This document shows, in pieces, positions 11,901 through 26,380 of a stretch of 64,000 nt of DNA (within the stretch, counting starts at the first letter, position 1; the number at the start of each line of letters is the position of its first letter). Origin of the DNA: Sinohyriopsis cumingii (lineage: Eukaryota; Mollusca; Bivalvia; Unionida; Unionidae); contig JAPYKE020000505.1 of NCBI GenBank assembly GCA_028554795.2, positions 62,001 through 126,000 on the forward strand, written 5' to 3'. The translations under genes and the position numbers were made by a program. The notes under the pieces were generated by a model. That model did no database searches and had not been told where the DNA came from. It saw only the letters and a program-made list of their open reading frames with translations.

Positions 11901-13579
11901 ACTGATTCGTGGTACTTTATAACTACATCTCAAGTCATTTGATTCATGGTACTTTAGGACTATATCCCAAGTGAACTGATTCGTGGTACTTTATAACTAC
12001 ATCTCAAGTCATTTGATTCGTGGTACTTTATAACTACATCTCAAGTCATTTGATTCGTGGTACTTTATAACTACATCTCAAGTCATTTGATTCGTGGTAC
12101 TTTATAACTACATCTCAAGTCATTTGATTCATGGTACTTTAGGACTATATCCCAAGTGAACTGATTCGTGGTACTTTATAACTACATCTCAAGTCATTTG
12201 ATCCGTGGTACTTTATAACTACATCTCAAGTCATTTGATTCATGGTACTTTAGGACTATATCCCAAGTGAACTGATTCGTGGTACTTTATAACTATATCT
12301 CAAGTCATTTGAATCGTGGTACTTTATAACTACATCCCAAGTGAACTGATTCGTGGTACTTTATAACTACATCTCAAGTCATTTGATTCGTGGTACTTTA
12401 GGACTATATCCCAAGTGAACTGATTCGTGGTACTTTATAACTACATCTCAAGTCATTTGATTCGTGGTACTTTATAACTACATCTCAAGTCATTTGATTC
12501 ATGGTACTTTAGGACTATATCCCAAGTGAACTGATTCGTCGTACTTTATAACTACATCTCATGTCATTTGATTCGTGGTACTTTATAACTACATCTCAAG
12601 TCATTTGATTCGTGGTACTTTATAACTACATCTCAAGTCATTTGATTCATGGTACTTTAGGACTATATCCCAAGTGAACTGATTCGTGGTACTTTATAAC
12701 TACATCTCAAGTCATTTGATTCGTGGTACTTTATAACTACATCCCAAGTGAACTGATTCGTGGTACTTTATAACTACATCTCAAGTCATTTGATTCGTGG
12801 TACTTTATAACTACATCCCAAGTGAACTGATTCGTGGTACTTTATAACTACATCTCAAGTCATTTGATTCGTGGTACTTTAGGACTATATCCCAAGTGAA
12901 CTGATTCCTGGTACTTTATAACTACATCTCAAGTCATTTGATTCGTGGTACTTTATAACTACATCTCAAGTCATTTGATTCGTGGTACTTTATAACTACA
13001 TCCCAAGTGAACTGATTCGTGGTACTTTATAACTACATCTCAAGTCATTTGATTCATGGTACTTTAGGACTATATCCCAAGTGAACTGATTCGTGGTACT
13101 TTATAACTACATCTCAAGTCATTTGATTCGTGGTACTTTATAACTACATCTCAAGTCATTTGATTCGTGGTACTTTATAACTACATCTCAAGTCATTTGA
13201 TTCGTGGTACTTTATAACTACATCCCAAGTGAACTGATTCGTGGTACTTTATAACTACATCTCAAGTCATTTGATTCGTGGTACTTTATAACTACATCTC
13301 AAGTCATTTGATTCATGGTACTTTAGGACTATATCCCAAGTGAACTGATTCGTGGTACTTAATAACTACATCTCAAGTCATTTGATTCGTGGTACTTTAT
13401 AACTACATCTCAAGTCGTTTGATTCGTGGTACTTTATAACTACATCTCAAGTCATTTGATTCGTGGTACTTTATAACTACATCTCAAGTCATTTGATTCG
13501 TGGTACTTTATAACTACATCTCAAGTCATTTGATTCGTGGTACTTTATAACTACATCTCAAGTCATTTGATTCGTGGTA

Positions 13580-13616
13580 CTTTATAACTACATCCCAAGT
13601 CATTTGATTCGTGGTA
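13580..13616 (+). repeat. Hybrid monomer: A with C at phase 16
   Basis: The unit has CCCAAGTCATTTG: the C16 base of families B and C inside an otherwise type A unit. The same form is seen near 9.71, 16.59, 20.84, 21.33, 22.29, 34.02, 38.60, 49.77, 53.44, 59.29, 59.77 and 60.73 kb. It could be a short conversion tract between phases 12 and 22 or a simple T-to-C change copied by the block duplications. Confidence 0.85.
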
Positions 13617-13704
13617 CTTTATAACTACATCTCAAGTCATTTGATTCGTGGTACTTTATAACTACATCTCAAGTCATTTGATTCGTGGTACTTTATAACT
13701 ACAT

Positions 13705-14820
13705 CTCAAGTCATTTGATTCATGGTACTTTAGGACTATATCCCAAGCGAACTGATTCGTGGTACTTTATAACTACATCTCAAGTCATTTGATTCGTGGT
13801 ACTTTATAACTACATCTCAAGTCATTTGATTCGTGGTACTTTATAACTACATCTCAAGTCATTTGATTCGTGGTACTTTATAACTACATCTCAAGTCATT
13901 TGATTCGTGGGACTTTATAACTACATCTCAAGTCATTTGATTCGTGGTACTTTATAACTACATCTGAAGTCATTTGATTCGTGGTACTTTATAACTACAT
14001 CTCAAGTCATTTGATTCGTGGTACTTTATAACTACATCTCAAGTCATTTGATTCGTGGTACTTTATAACTACATCTCAAGTCATTTGATTCATGGTACTT
14101 TAGGACTATATCCCAAGTGAACTGATTCGTGGTACTTTATAACTACATCTCAAGTCATTTGATTCGTGGTACTTTATAACTACATCTCAAGTCATTTGAT
14201 TCGTGGTACTTTATAACTACATCTCAAGTCATTTGATTCGTGGTACTTTATAACTACATCCCAAGTGAACTGATTCGTGGTACTTTATAACTACATCTCA
14301 AGTCATTTGATTCGAGGTACTTTATAATTACATCTCAAGTCATTTGATTCATGGTACTTTAGGACTATATCCCAAGTGAACTGATTCGTGGTACTTTATA
14401 ACTACATCTCAAGTCATTTGATTCGTGGTACTTTATAACTACATCTCAAGTCATTTGATTCATGGTACTTTAGGACTATATCCCAAGTGAACTGATTCGT
14501 GGTACTTTATAACTACATCTCAAGTCATTTGATTCGTGGTACTTTATAACTACATCTCAAGTCATTTGATTCGTGGTACTTTATAACTACATCTCAAGTC
14601 ATTTGATTCATGGTACTTTAGGATTATATCCCAAGTGAACTGATTCGTGGTACTTTATAACTACATCTCAAGTCATTTGATTCGTGGTACTTTATAACTA
14701 CATCTCAAGTCATTTGATTCCTGGTACTTTATAACTACATCTCAAGTCATTTGATTCATGGTACTTTAGGACTATATCCCAAGTGAACTGATTCGTGGTA
14801 CTTTATAACTACATCTCAAG
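13705..14820 (+). repeat. About 1.1-kb block duplicated 3,219 bp apart, left copy
   Basis: The markers CCCAAGCGAAC (13742), GTGGGACTTT (13908), CTGAAG (13964), TTCGAGGTAC with TTATAATTAC (14311), GGATTATATCC (14621) and GATTCCTGG (14717) all recur 3,219 bp (87 monomers) downstream. The left copy has no partner in T2: between markers at 13594/53441 and 15703/54440 T1 is longer by 1,110 bp, exactly 30 monomers. Edges are set to the nearest monomer and could be off by a few units. Confidence 0.82.
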
Positions 14821-16923
14821 TCATTTGATTCGTGGTACTTTATAACTACATCTCAAGTCATTTGATTCGAGGTACTTTATAATTACATCTCAAGTCATTT
14901 GATTCGTGGTACTTTATAACTACATCTCAAGTCATTTGATTCGTGGTACTTTATAACTACATCTCAAGTCATTTGATTCGTGGTACTTTATAACTACATC
15001 TCAAGTCATTTGATTCGTGGTACTTTATAACTACATCCCAAGTGAACTGATTCGTGGTACTTTATAACTACATCTCAAGTCATTTGATTCGTGGTACTTT
15101 AGGACTATATCCCAAGTGAACTGATTCGTGGTACTTTATAACTACATCTCAAGTCATTTGATTCATGGTACTTTAGGACTATATCCCAAGTGAACTGATT
15201 CGTGGTACTTTATAACTACATCTCAAGTCATTTGATTCGTGGTACTTTATAACTACATCTCAAGTCATTTGATTCGTGGTACTTTATAACTACATCTCAA
15301 GTCATTTGATTCGTGGTACTTTATAACTACATCTCAAGTCATTTGATTCGTGGTACTTTATAACTACATCTCAAGTCATTTGATTCGTGGTACTTTATAA
15401 CTACATCTGAAGTCATTTGATTCATGGTACTTTATAACTACATCTCAAGTCATTTGATTCGTGGTACTTTATAACTACATCTCAAGTCATTTGATTCGTG
15501 GTACTTTATAACTACATCTCAAGTCATTTGATTCGTGGTACTTTATAACTACATCTCAAGTCATTTGATTCGTGGTACTTTATAACTACATCCCAAGTGA
15601 ACTGATTCGTGGTACTTTATAACTACATCTCAAGTCATTTGATTCGAGGTACTTTATAATTACATCTCAAGTCATTTGATTCATGGTACTTTAGGACTAT
15701 ATCCCACGTGAACTGATTCGTGGTACTTTATAACTACATCTCAAGTCATTTGATTCGTGGTACTTTATAACTACATCTCAAGTCATTTGATTCATGGTAC
15801 TTTAGGACTATATCCCAAGTGAACTGATTCGTGGTACTTTATAACTACATCTCAAGTCATTTGATTCGTGGTACTTTATAACTACATCTCAAGTCATTTG
15901 ATTCGTGGTACTTTATAACTACATCTCAAGTCATTTGATTCATGGTACTTTAGGACTATATCCCAAGTGAACTGATTCGTGGTACTTTATAACTACATCT
16001 CAAGTCATTTGATTCGTGGTACTTTATAACTACATCTCAAGTTATTTGATTCGTGGTACTTTATAACTACATCCCAAGTGAACTGATTCGTGGTACTTTA
16101 TAACTACATCTCAAGTCATTTGATTCGTGGTACTTTATAACTACATCTCAAGTCATTTGATTCATGGTACCTTAGGACTATTTCCCAAGTGAACTGATTC
16201 GTGGTACTTTATAACTACATCTCAAGTCATTTGATTCGTGGTACTTTATAACTACATCTCAAGTCATTTGATTCGTGGTACTTTATAACTACATCTCAAG
16301 TCATTTGATTCATGGTACTTTAGGACTATATCCCAAGTGAACTGATTCGTGGTACTTTATAACTACATCTCAAGTCATTTGATTCGTGGTACTTTATAAC
16401 TACATCTCAAGTCATTTGATTCGTGGTACTTTATAACTACATCTCAAGTCATTTGATTCGTGGTACTTTATAACTACATCTCAAGTCATTTGATTCGTGG
16501 TACTTTATAACTACATCTCAAGTCATTTGATTCGTGGTACTTTATAACTAGATCTCAAGTCATTTGATTCGTGGTACTTTATAACTACATCCCAAGTCAT
16601 TTGATTCGTGGTACTTTATAACTACATCTCAAGTCATTTGATTCGTGGTACTTTATAACTACATCTCAAGTCATTTGATTCGTGGTACTTTATAACTACA
16701 TCTCAAGTCATTTGATTCGTGGTACTTTATAACTACATCTCAAGTCATTTGATTCGTGGTACTTTATAACTACATCTCAAGTCATTTGATTCATGGTACT
16801 TTAGGACTATATCCCAAGTGAACTGATTCGTGGTACTTTATAACTACATCTCAAGTCATTTGATTCGTGGTACTTTATAACTACATCTCAAGTCATTTGA
16901 TTCGTGGTACTTTATAACTACAT

Positions 16924-18040
16924 CTCAAGTCATTTGATTCATGGTACTTTAGGACTATATCCCAAGCGAACTGATTCGTGGTACTTTATAACTACATCTC
17001 AAGTCATTTGATTCGTGGTACTTTATAACTACATCTCAAGTCATTTGATTCGTGGTACTTTATAACTACATCTCAAGTCATTTGATTCGTGGTACTTTAT
17101 AACTACATCTCAAGTCATTTGATTCGTGGGACTTTATAACTACATCTCAAGTCATTTGATTCGTGGTACTTTATAACTACATCTGAAGTCATTTGATTCG
17201 TGGTACTTTATAACTACATCTCAAGTCATTTGATTCGTGGTACTTTATAACTACATCTCAAGTCATTTGATTCGTGGTACTTTATAACTACATCTCAAGT
17301 CATTTGATTCATGGTACTTTAGGACTATATCCCAAGTGAACTGATTCGTGGTACTTTATAACTACATCTCAAGTCATTTGATTCGTGGTACTTTATAACT
17401 ACATCTCAAGTCATTTGATTCGTGGTACTTTATAACTACATCTCAAGTCATTTGATTCGTGGTACTTTATAACTACATCCCAAGTGAACTGATTCGTGGT
17501 ACTTTATAACTACATCTCAAGTCATTTGATTCGAGGTACTTTATAATTACATCTCAAGTCATTTGATTCATGGTACTTTAGGACTATATCCCAAGTGAAC
17601 TGATTCGTGGTACTTTATAACTACATCTCAAGTCATTTGATTCGTGGTACTTTATAACTACATCTCAAGTCATTTGATTCATGGTACTTTAGGACTATAT
17701 CCCAAGTGAACTGATTCGTGGTACTTTATAACTACATCTCAAGTCATTTGATTCGTGGTACTTTATAACTACATCTCAAGTCATTTGATTCGTGGTACTT
17801 TATAACTACATCTCAAGTCATTTGATTCATGGTACTTTAGGATTATATCCCAAGTGAACTGATTCGTGGTACTTTATAACTACATCTCAAGTCATTTGAT
17901 TCGTGGTACTTTATAACTACATCTCAAGTCATTTGATTCCTGGTACTTTATAACTACATCTCAAGTCATTTGATTCATGGTACTTTAGGACTATATCCCA
18001 AGTGAACTGATTCGTGGTACTTTATAACTACATCTCAAGT
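16924..18040 (+). repeat. About 1.1-kb block duplicated 3,219 bp apart, right copy
   Basis: Partner of the block at 13.7-14.8 kb, with CCCAAGCGAAC at 16961, GTGGGACTTT near 17127, CTGAAG at 17183, TTCGAGGTAC at 17530, GGATTATATCC at 17840 and GATTCCTGG at about 17936. The T2 equivalent is at about 55.5-56.5 kb; there the interval between GTGGGAC and TTCGAGG is three monomers (111 bp) shorter and lacks CTGAAG. Confidence 0.83.
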
Positions 18041-18500
18041 CATTTGATTCGTGGTACTTTATAACTACATCTCAAGTCATTTGATTCGTGGTACTTTATA
18101 ACTACATCTCAAGTCATTTGATTCGTGGTACTTTATAACTACATCTCAAGTCATTTGATTCGTGGTACTTTATAACTACATCTCAAGTCATTTGATTCGT
18201 GGTACTTTATAACTACATCTCAAGTCATTTGATTCATGGTACTTTATAACTACATCTCAAGTCATTTGATTCGTGGTACTTTATAACTACATCTCAAGTC
18301 ATTTGATTCGTGGTACTTTATAACTACATCTCAAGTCATTTGATTCGTGGTACTTTATAACTACATCTCAAGTCATTTGATTCGTGGTACTTTATAACTA
18401 CATCCCAAGTGAACTGATTCGTGGTACTTTATAACTACATCTCAAGTCATTTGATTCGTGGTACTTTATAACTACATCTCAAGTCATTTGATTCATGGTA

Positions 18501-18537
18501 CTTTAGGACTACATCCCAAGTGAACTGATTCGTGGTA
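18501..18537 (+). repeat. Hybrid monomer: C left end, A at phase 12, C right end
   Basis: CTTTAGGACTACATCCC combines G6 G7 of type C with C12 of type A and C16 onwards of type C. The same form occurs at 24568, 56942 and 63010, the latter two being T2 partners of the first two. It shows exchange within the monomer, or reversion at phase 12. Confidence 0.87.
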
Positions 18538-20498
18538 CTTTATAACTACATCTCAAGTCATTTGATTCGTGGTACTTTATAACTACATCTCAAGTCATTT
18601 GATTCGTGGTACTTTATAACTACATCTCAAGTCATTTGATTCGTGGTACTTTATAACTACATCCCAAGTGAACTGATTCGTGGTACTTTATAACTACATC
18701 TCAAGTCATTTGATTCGTGGTACTTTATAACTACATCTCAAGTCATTTGATTCATGGTACTTTAGGACTATATCCCAAGTGAACTGATTCGTGGTACTTT
18801 ATAACTACATCTCAAGTCATTTGATTCGTGGTACTTTATAACTACATCTCAAGTCATTTGATTCATGGTACTTTAGGACTATATCCCAAGTGAACTGATT
18901 CGTGGTACTTTATAACTACATCTCAAGTCATTTGATTCGTGGTACTTTATAACTACATCTCAAGTCATTTGATTCGTGGTACTTTATAACTACATCTCAA
19001 GTCATTTGATTCGTGGTACTTTATAACTACATCTCAAGTCATTTGATTCGTGGTACTTTATAACTACATCTCAAGTCATTTGATTCGTGGTACTTTATAA
19101 CTACATCTCAAGTCATTAGATTCATGGTACTTTAGGACTATATCCCAAGTGAACTGATTCGTGGTACTTTATAACTACATCTCAAGTCATTTGATTCGTG
19201 GTACTTTATAACTACATCTCAAGTCATTTGATTCGTGGTACTTTATAACTACATCTCAAGTCATTTGATTCGTGGTACTTTATAACTACATCTCAAGTCA
19301 TTTGATTCATGGTACTTTAGGACTATATCCCAAGTGAACTGATTCGTGGTACTTTATAACTACATCTCAAGTCATTTGATTCGTGGTACTTTATAACTAC
19401 ATCTCAAGTCATTTGATTCGTGGTACTTTATAACTACATCTCAAGTCATTTGATTCGTGGTACTTTATAACTACATCTCAAGTCATTTGATTCATGGTAC
19501 TTTAGGACTATATCCCAAGTGAACTGATTCGTGGTACTTTATAACTACATCTCAAGTCATTTGATTCGTGGTACTTTATAACTACATCTCAAGTCATTTG
19601 ATTCGTGGTACTTTATAACTACATCTCAAGTCTTTTGATTCGTGGTACTTTAGGACTATATCCCAAGTGAACTGATTCGTGGTACTTTATAACTACATCT
19701 CAAGTCATTTGATTCGTGGTACTTTATAACTACATCCCAAGTGAACTGATTCGTGGTACTTTATAACTACATCTCAAGTCATTTGATTCATGGTACTTTA
19801 GGACTATATCCCAAGTGAACTGATTCGTGGTACTTTATAGCTACATCTCAAGTCATTTGATTCATGGTACTTTAGGACTATATCCCAAGTGAACTGATTC
19901 GTGGTACTTTATAACTACATCTCAAGTCATTTGATTCGTGGTACTTTAGGACTATATCCCAAGTGAACTGATTCGTGGTACTTTATAACTACATCTCAAG
20001 TCATTTGATTCATGGTACTTTAGGACTATATCCCAAGTGAACTGATTCGTGGTACTTTATAACTACATCTCAAGTCATTTGATTCGTGGTACTTTATAAC
20101 TACATCCCAAGTGAACTGATTCGTGGTACTTTATAACTACATCTCAAGTCATTTGATTCGTGGTACTTTATAACTACATCTCAAGTCATTTGATTCGAGG
20201 TACTTTATAATTACATCTCAAGTCATTTGATTCACGGTACTTTAGGACTATATCCCACGTGAACTGATTCGTGGTACTTTATAACTACATCTCAAGTCAT
20301 TTGATTCGTGGTACTTTATAACTACATCTCAAGTCATTTGATTCATGGTACTTTAGGACTATATCCCAAGTGAACTGATTCGTGGTACTTTATAACTACA
20401 TCTCAAGTCATTTGATTCGTGGTACTTTATAACTACATCTCAAGTCATTTGATTCGTGGTACTTTATAACTACATCTCAAGTCATTTGATTCGTGGTA

Positions 20499-21459
20499 CT
20501 TTATAACTACATCTCAAGTCATTTGATTCATGGTACTTTATAACTACATCTCAAGTCATTTGATTCGTGGTACTTTATAACTACATCTCAAGTCATTTGA
20601 TTCGTGGTACTTTATAACTACATCTCAAGTCATTTGATTCGTGGTACTTTATAACTACATCTCAAGTCATTTGATTCGTGGTACTTTATAACTAAATCCC
20701 AAGTGAACTGATTCGTGGTACTTATAACTACATCTCAAGTCATTTGATTCGTGGTACTTTATAACTACATCTCAAGTCATTTGATTCGTGGTACTTTATA
20801 ACTACATCTCAAGTCATTTGATTCGTGGTACTTTATAACTACATCCCAAGTCATTTGATTCGTGGTACTTTATAACTACATCTCAAGTCATTTGATTCGT
20901 GGTACTTTATAACTACATCTCAAGTCATTTGATTCCCGGTACTTTATAACTACATCTCAAGTCATTTGATTCGTGGTACTTTATAACTACATCTCAAGTC
21001 ATTTGATTCATGGTACTTTATAACTACATCTCAAGTCATTTGATTCGTGGTACTTTATAACTACATCTCAAGTCATTTGATTCGTGGTACTTTATAACTA
21101 CATCTCAAGTCATTTGATTCGTGGTACTTTATAACTACATCTCAAGTCATTTGATTCGTGGTACTTTATAACTACATCCCAAGTGAACTGATTCGTGGTA
21201 CTTTATAACTACATCTCAAGTCATTTGATTCGTGGTACTTTATAACTACATCTCAAGTCATTTGATTCGTGGTACTTTATAACTACATCTCAAGTCATTT
21301 GATTCGTGGTACTTTATAACTACATCCCAAGTCATTTGATTCGTGGTACTTTATAACTACATCTCAAGTCATTTGATTCGTGGTACTTTATAACTACATC
21401 TCAAGTCATTTGATTCCCGGTACTTTATAACTACATCTCAAGTCATTTGATTCGTGGTA
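20499..21459 (+). repeat. 13-monomer (481-bp) tandem pair in T1
   Basis: Two adjacent copies, 20499-20978 and 20979-21459, each starting with A' and containing a B unit, the A/C16 hybrid and a GATTCCCGG variant (20931 and 21412, 481 bp apart). The first copy is 480 bp because of the deletion at 20721, and its B unit reads ACTAAATCCC. The T2 partner is at 58940-59901, so the doubling is older than the T duplication. Confidence 0.87.
20721..20724 (+). other. Single-base deletion in the TTT of an A monomer
   Basis: GGTACTTATAAC replaces GGTACTTTATAAC. The T2 partner is full length: marker offsets between T1 and T2 change from 38,441 to 38,442 bp across this point. Confidence 0.88.
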
Positions 21460-24400
21460 CTTTATAACTACATCTCAAGTCATTTGATTCATGGTACTTT
21501 ATAACTACATCTCAAGTCATTTGATTCGTGGTACTTTATAACTACATCTCAAGTCATTTGATTCGTGGTACTTTATAACTACATCTCAAGTCATTTGATT
21601 CGTGGTACTTTATAACTACATCTCAAGTCATTTGATTCGTGGTACTTTATAACTACATCCCAAGTGAACTGATTCGTGGTACTTTATAACTACATCTCAA
21701 GTCATTTGATTCGTGGTACTTTATAACTACATCTCAAGTCATTTGATTCATGGTACTTTAGGACTATATCCCAAGTGAACTGATTCGTGGTACTTTATAA
21801 CTACATCTCAAGTCATTTGATTCGTGGTACTTTATAACTACATCTCAAGTCATTTGATTCATGGTACTTTAGGACTATATCCCAAGTGAACTGATTCGTG
21901 GTACTTTATAACTACATCTCAAGTCATTTGATTCGTGGTACTTTATAACTACATCTCAAGTCATTTGATTCGTGGTACTTTATAACTACATCTCAAGTCA
22001 TTTGATTCATGGTACTTTAGGACTATATCCCAAGTGAACTGATTCGTGGTACTTTATAACTACATCTCAAGTCATTTGATTCGTGGTACTTTATAACTAC
22101 ATCTCAAGTCATTTGATTCGTGGTACTTTATAACTACATCTCAAGTCATTTGATTCGGGGTACTTTATAACTACATCTCAAGTCATTTGATTCGTGGTAC
22201 TTTATAACTACATCTCAAGTCATTTGATTCGTGGTACTTTATAACTACATCTCAAGTCATTTGATTCGTGGTACTTTATAACTACATCCCAAGTCATTTG
22301 ATTCGTGGTACTTTATAACTACATCTCAAGTCATTTGATTCGTGGTACTTTATAACTACATCTCAAGTCATTTGATTCGTGGTACTTTATAACCACATCT
22401 CAAGTCATTTGATTCGTGGTACTTTATAACTACATCTCAAGTCATTTGATTCGTGGTACTTTATAACTACATCTCAAGTCATTTGATTCATGGTACTTTA
22501 GGACTATATCCCAAGTGATCTGATTCGTGTTACTTTATAACTACATCTCAAGTCATTTGATTCGTGGTACTTTATAACTACATCTCAAGTCATTTGATTC
22601 GTGGTACTTTATAACTACATCTCAAGTCATTTGATTCATGGTACTTTAGGACTATGTCCCAAGTGAACTGATTCGTGGTACTTTATAACTACATCTCAAG
22701 TCATTTGATTCGTGGTACTTTATAACTACATCTCAAGTCATTTGATTCGTGGTACTTTATAACTACATCTCAAGTCATTTGATTCGTGGTACTTTATAAA
22801 TACATCTCAAGTCATTTGATTCGTGGGACTTTATAACTACATCTCAAGTCATTTGATTCGTGGTACTTTATAACTACATCTCAAGTCATTTGATTCATGG
22901 TACTTTATAACTACATCTCAAGTCATTTGATTCGTGGTACTTTATAACTACATCTCAAGTCATTTGATTCGTGGTACTTTATAACTACATCTCAAGTCAT
23001 TTGATTCGTGGTACTTTATAACTACATCTCAAGTCATTTGATTCGTGGTACTTTATAACTACATCCCAAGTGAACTGATTCGTGGTACTTTATAACTACA
23101 TCTCAAGTCATTTGATTCGTGGTACTTTATAATTACATCTCAAGTCATTTGATTCATGGTACTTTAGGACTATATCCCAAGTGAACTGATTCGTGGTACT
23201 TTATAACTACATCTCAAGTCATTTGATTCGTGGTACTTTATAACTACATCTCAAGTCATTTGATTCATGGTACTTTATAACTACATCTCAAGTCATTTGA
23301 TTCGTGGTACTTTATAACTACATCCCAAGTGAACTGATTCGTGGTACTTTATAACTACATCCCAAGTGAACTGATTCGTGGTACTTTATAACTACATCTC
23401 AAGTCATTTGATTCGTGGTACTTTATAACTACATCTCAAGTCATTTGATTCGTGGTACTTTATAACTACATCTCAAGTCATTTGATTCGTGATACTTTAT
23501 AACTACATCTCAAGTCATTTGATTCATGGTACTTTATAACTACATCTCAAGTCATTTGATTCGTGGTACTTTATAACTACATCCCAAGTGAACTGATTCG
23601 TGGTACTTTATAACTACATCTCAAGTCATTTGATTCATGGTACTTTAGGACTATATCCCAAGTGAACTGATTCGTGGTACTTTATAACTACATCTCAAGT
23701 CATTTGATTCATGGTACTTTAGGACTATATCCCAAGTGAACTCATTCGTGGTACTTTATAACTACATCTCAAGTCATTTGATTCGTGGTACTTTATAATT
23801 ACATCTCAAGTCATTTGATTCGTGGTACTTTATAACTACATCCCAAGTGAACTGATTCGTGGTACTTTATAACTACATCTCAAGTCATTTGATTCGTGGT
23901 ACTTTATAACTACATCCCAAGTGAACTGATTCATGGTACTTTATAACTACATCTCAAGTCATTTGATTCATGGTACTTTAGGACTATATCCCAAGTGAAC
24001 TGATTCGTGGTACTTTATAACTACATCTCAAGTCATTTGATTCATGGTACTTTAGGACTATATCCCAAGTGAACTGATTCGTGGTACTTTATAACTACAT
24101 CTCAAGTCATTTGATTCGTGGTACTTTATAACCACATCTCAAGTCATTTGATTCGTGGTACTTTATAACTACATCCCAAGTGAACTGATTCGTGGTACTT
24201 TATAACTACATCTCAAGTCATTTGATTCGTGGTACTTTATAACTACATCCCAAGTGAACTGATTCGTGGTACTTTATAACTACATCTCAAGTCATTTGAT
24301 TCATGGTACTTTAGGACTATATCCCAAGTGAACTGATTCGTGGTACTTTATAACTACATCTCAAGTCATTTGATTCATGGTACTTTAGGACTATATCCCA

Positions 24401-24567
24401 TGTGAACTGATTCGTGGTACTTTATAACTACATCTCAAGTCATTTGATTCGTGGTACTTTATAACTACATCTCAAGTCATTTGATTCGTGGTACTTTATA
24501 ACTACATCTCAAGTCATTTGATTCGTGGTACTTTATAACTACATCTCAAGTCATTTGATTCATGGTA

Positions 24568-24604
24568 CTTTAGGACTACATCCCAAGTGAACTGATTCGT
24601 GGTA
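24568..24604 (+). repeat. Hybrid monomer: C left end, A at phase 12, C right end
   Basis: Second copy of the CTTTAGGACTACATCCC form in T1. Its partner in T2 is at 63010, at the general T1-T2 offset of 38,442 bp. Confidence 0.85.
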
Positions 24605-26380
24605 CTTTATAACTACATCTCAAGTCATTTGATTCATGGTACTTTATAACTACATCTCAAGTCATTTGATTCATGGTACTTTAGGACTATATCCCAAGTG
24701 AACTGATTCGTGGTACTTTATAACTACATCTCAAGTCATTTGATTCATGGTACTTTAGGACTATATCCCAAGTGAACTGATTCGTGGTACTTTATAACTA
24801 CATCTCAAGTCATTTGATTCGTGGTACTTTATAACTACATCTCAAGTCATTTGATTCGTGGTACTTTATAACTACATCTCAAGTCATTTGATTCATGGTA
24901 CTTTAGGACTATATCCCAAGTGAACTGATTCGTGGTACTTTATAACTACATCTCAAGTCATTTGATTCATGGTACTTTATAACTACATCTCAAGTCATTT
25001 GATTCATGGTACTTTAGGACTATATCCCAAGTGAACTGATTCGTGGTACTTTATAACTACATCTCAAGTCATTTGATTCGTGGTACTTTATAACTACATC
25101 TCAATTCATTTGATTCATGGTACTTTAGGACTATATCCCAAGTGAACTGATTCGTGGTACTTTATAACTACATCTCAAGTCATTTGATTCATGGTACTTT
25201 AGGACTATATCCCAAGTGAACTGATTCGTGGTACTTTATAACTACATCTCAAGTCATTTGATTCGTGGTACTTTATAACTACATCTCAAGTCATTTGATT
25301 CATGGTACTTTAGGACTATATCCCAAGTGAACTGATTCGTGGTACTTTATAACTACATCTCAAGTCATTTGATTCGTGGTACTTTATAACTACATCTCAA
25401 GTCATTTGATTCATGGTACTTTAGGACTATATCCCAAGTGAACTGATTCGTGGTACTTTATAACTACATCTCAAGTCATTTGATTCATCGTACTTTAGGA
25501 CTATATCCCAAGTGAACTGATTCGTGGTACTTTATAACTACATCTCAAGTCATTTGATTCGCGGTACTTTATAACTACATCTCAAGTCATTTGATTCGTG
25601 GTACTTTATAACTACATCTCAAGTCATTTGATTCGTGGTACTTTATAACTACATCTCAAGTCATTTGATTCATGGTACTTTAGGACAATATCCCAAGTGA
25701 ACTGATTCGTGGTACTTTATAACTACATCTCAAGTCATTTGATTCGTGGTACTTTATAACTACATCTCAAGTCATTTGATTCATGGTACTTTAGGACTAT
25801 ATCCCAAGTGAACTGATTCGTGGTACTTTATAACTACATCTCAAGTCATTTGATTCGTGGTACTTTATAACTACATCTCAAGTCATTTGATTCGTGGTAC
25901 TTTATAACTACATCCCAAGTGAACTGATTCGTGGTACTTTATAACTACATCTCAAGTCATTTGATTCATGGTACTTTATAACTACATCTCAAGTCATTTG
26001 ATTCATGGTACTTTATAACTACATCTCAAGTCATTTGATTCGTGGTACTTTATAACTACATCCCAAGTGAACTGATTCGTGGTACTTTATAACTACATCT
26101 CAAGTCATTTGATTCATGGTACTTTAGGACTATATCCCAAATGAACTGATTCGTGGTACTTTATAACTACATCTCAAGTCATTTGATTCATTTTACTTTA
26201 GGACTATATCCCAAGTGAACTGATTCGTGGTACTTTATAACTACATCTCAAGTCATTTGATTCGTGGTACTTTATAACTACATCTCAAGTCATTTGATTC
26301 GTGGTACTTTATAACTACATCTCAAGTCATTTGATTCGTGGTACTTTATAACTACATCTCAAGTCATTTGATTCATGGTA

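Larger units (their letters stand above)
11900..25558 (+). repeat. Block T, copy T1
   Basis: About 13.6 kb that recurs from about 51.7 kb to the window end. Shared rare variants include GATCCGTGG (12199), GAATCG (12311), CGTCGTAC plus CTCATGTC (12537-12562), GATTCCTGG (12902), CTTAATAAC (about 13358), GTCGTTTG (13414), GTTATTTG (16041), TTCACGGTAC (20232), GATTCCCGG (20931, 21412), TGATCTGATTCGTGTTAC (about 22517), CTATGTCCC (about 22654), CTCATTCG (23741), CCATGTGAAC (about 24399) and TTCATCGTAC (25484). The offset steps down from 39,847 to 38,442 bp because T1 holds more monomers in several places. Confidence 0.87.
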
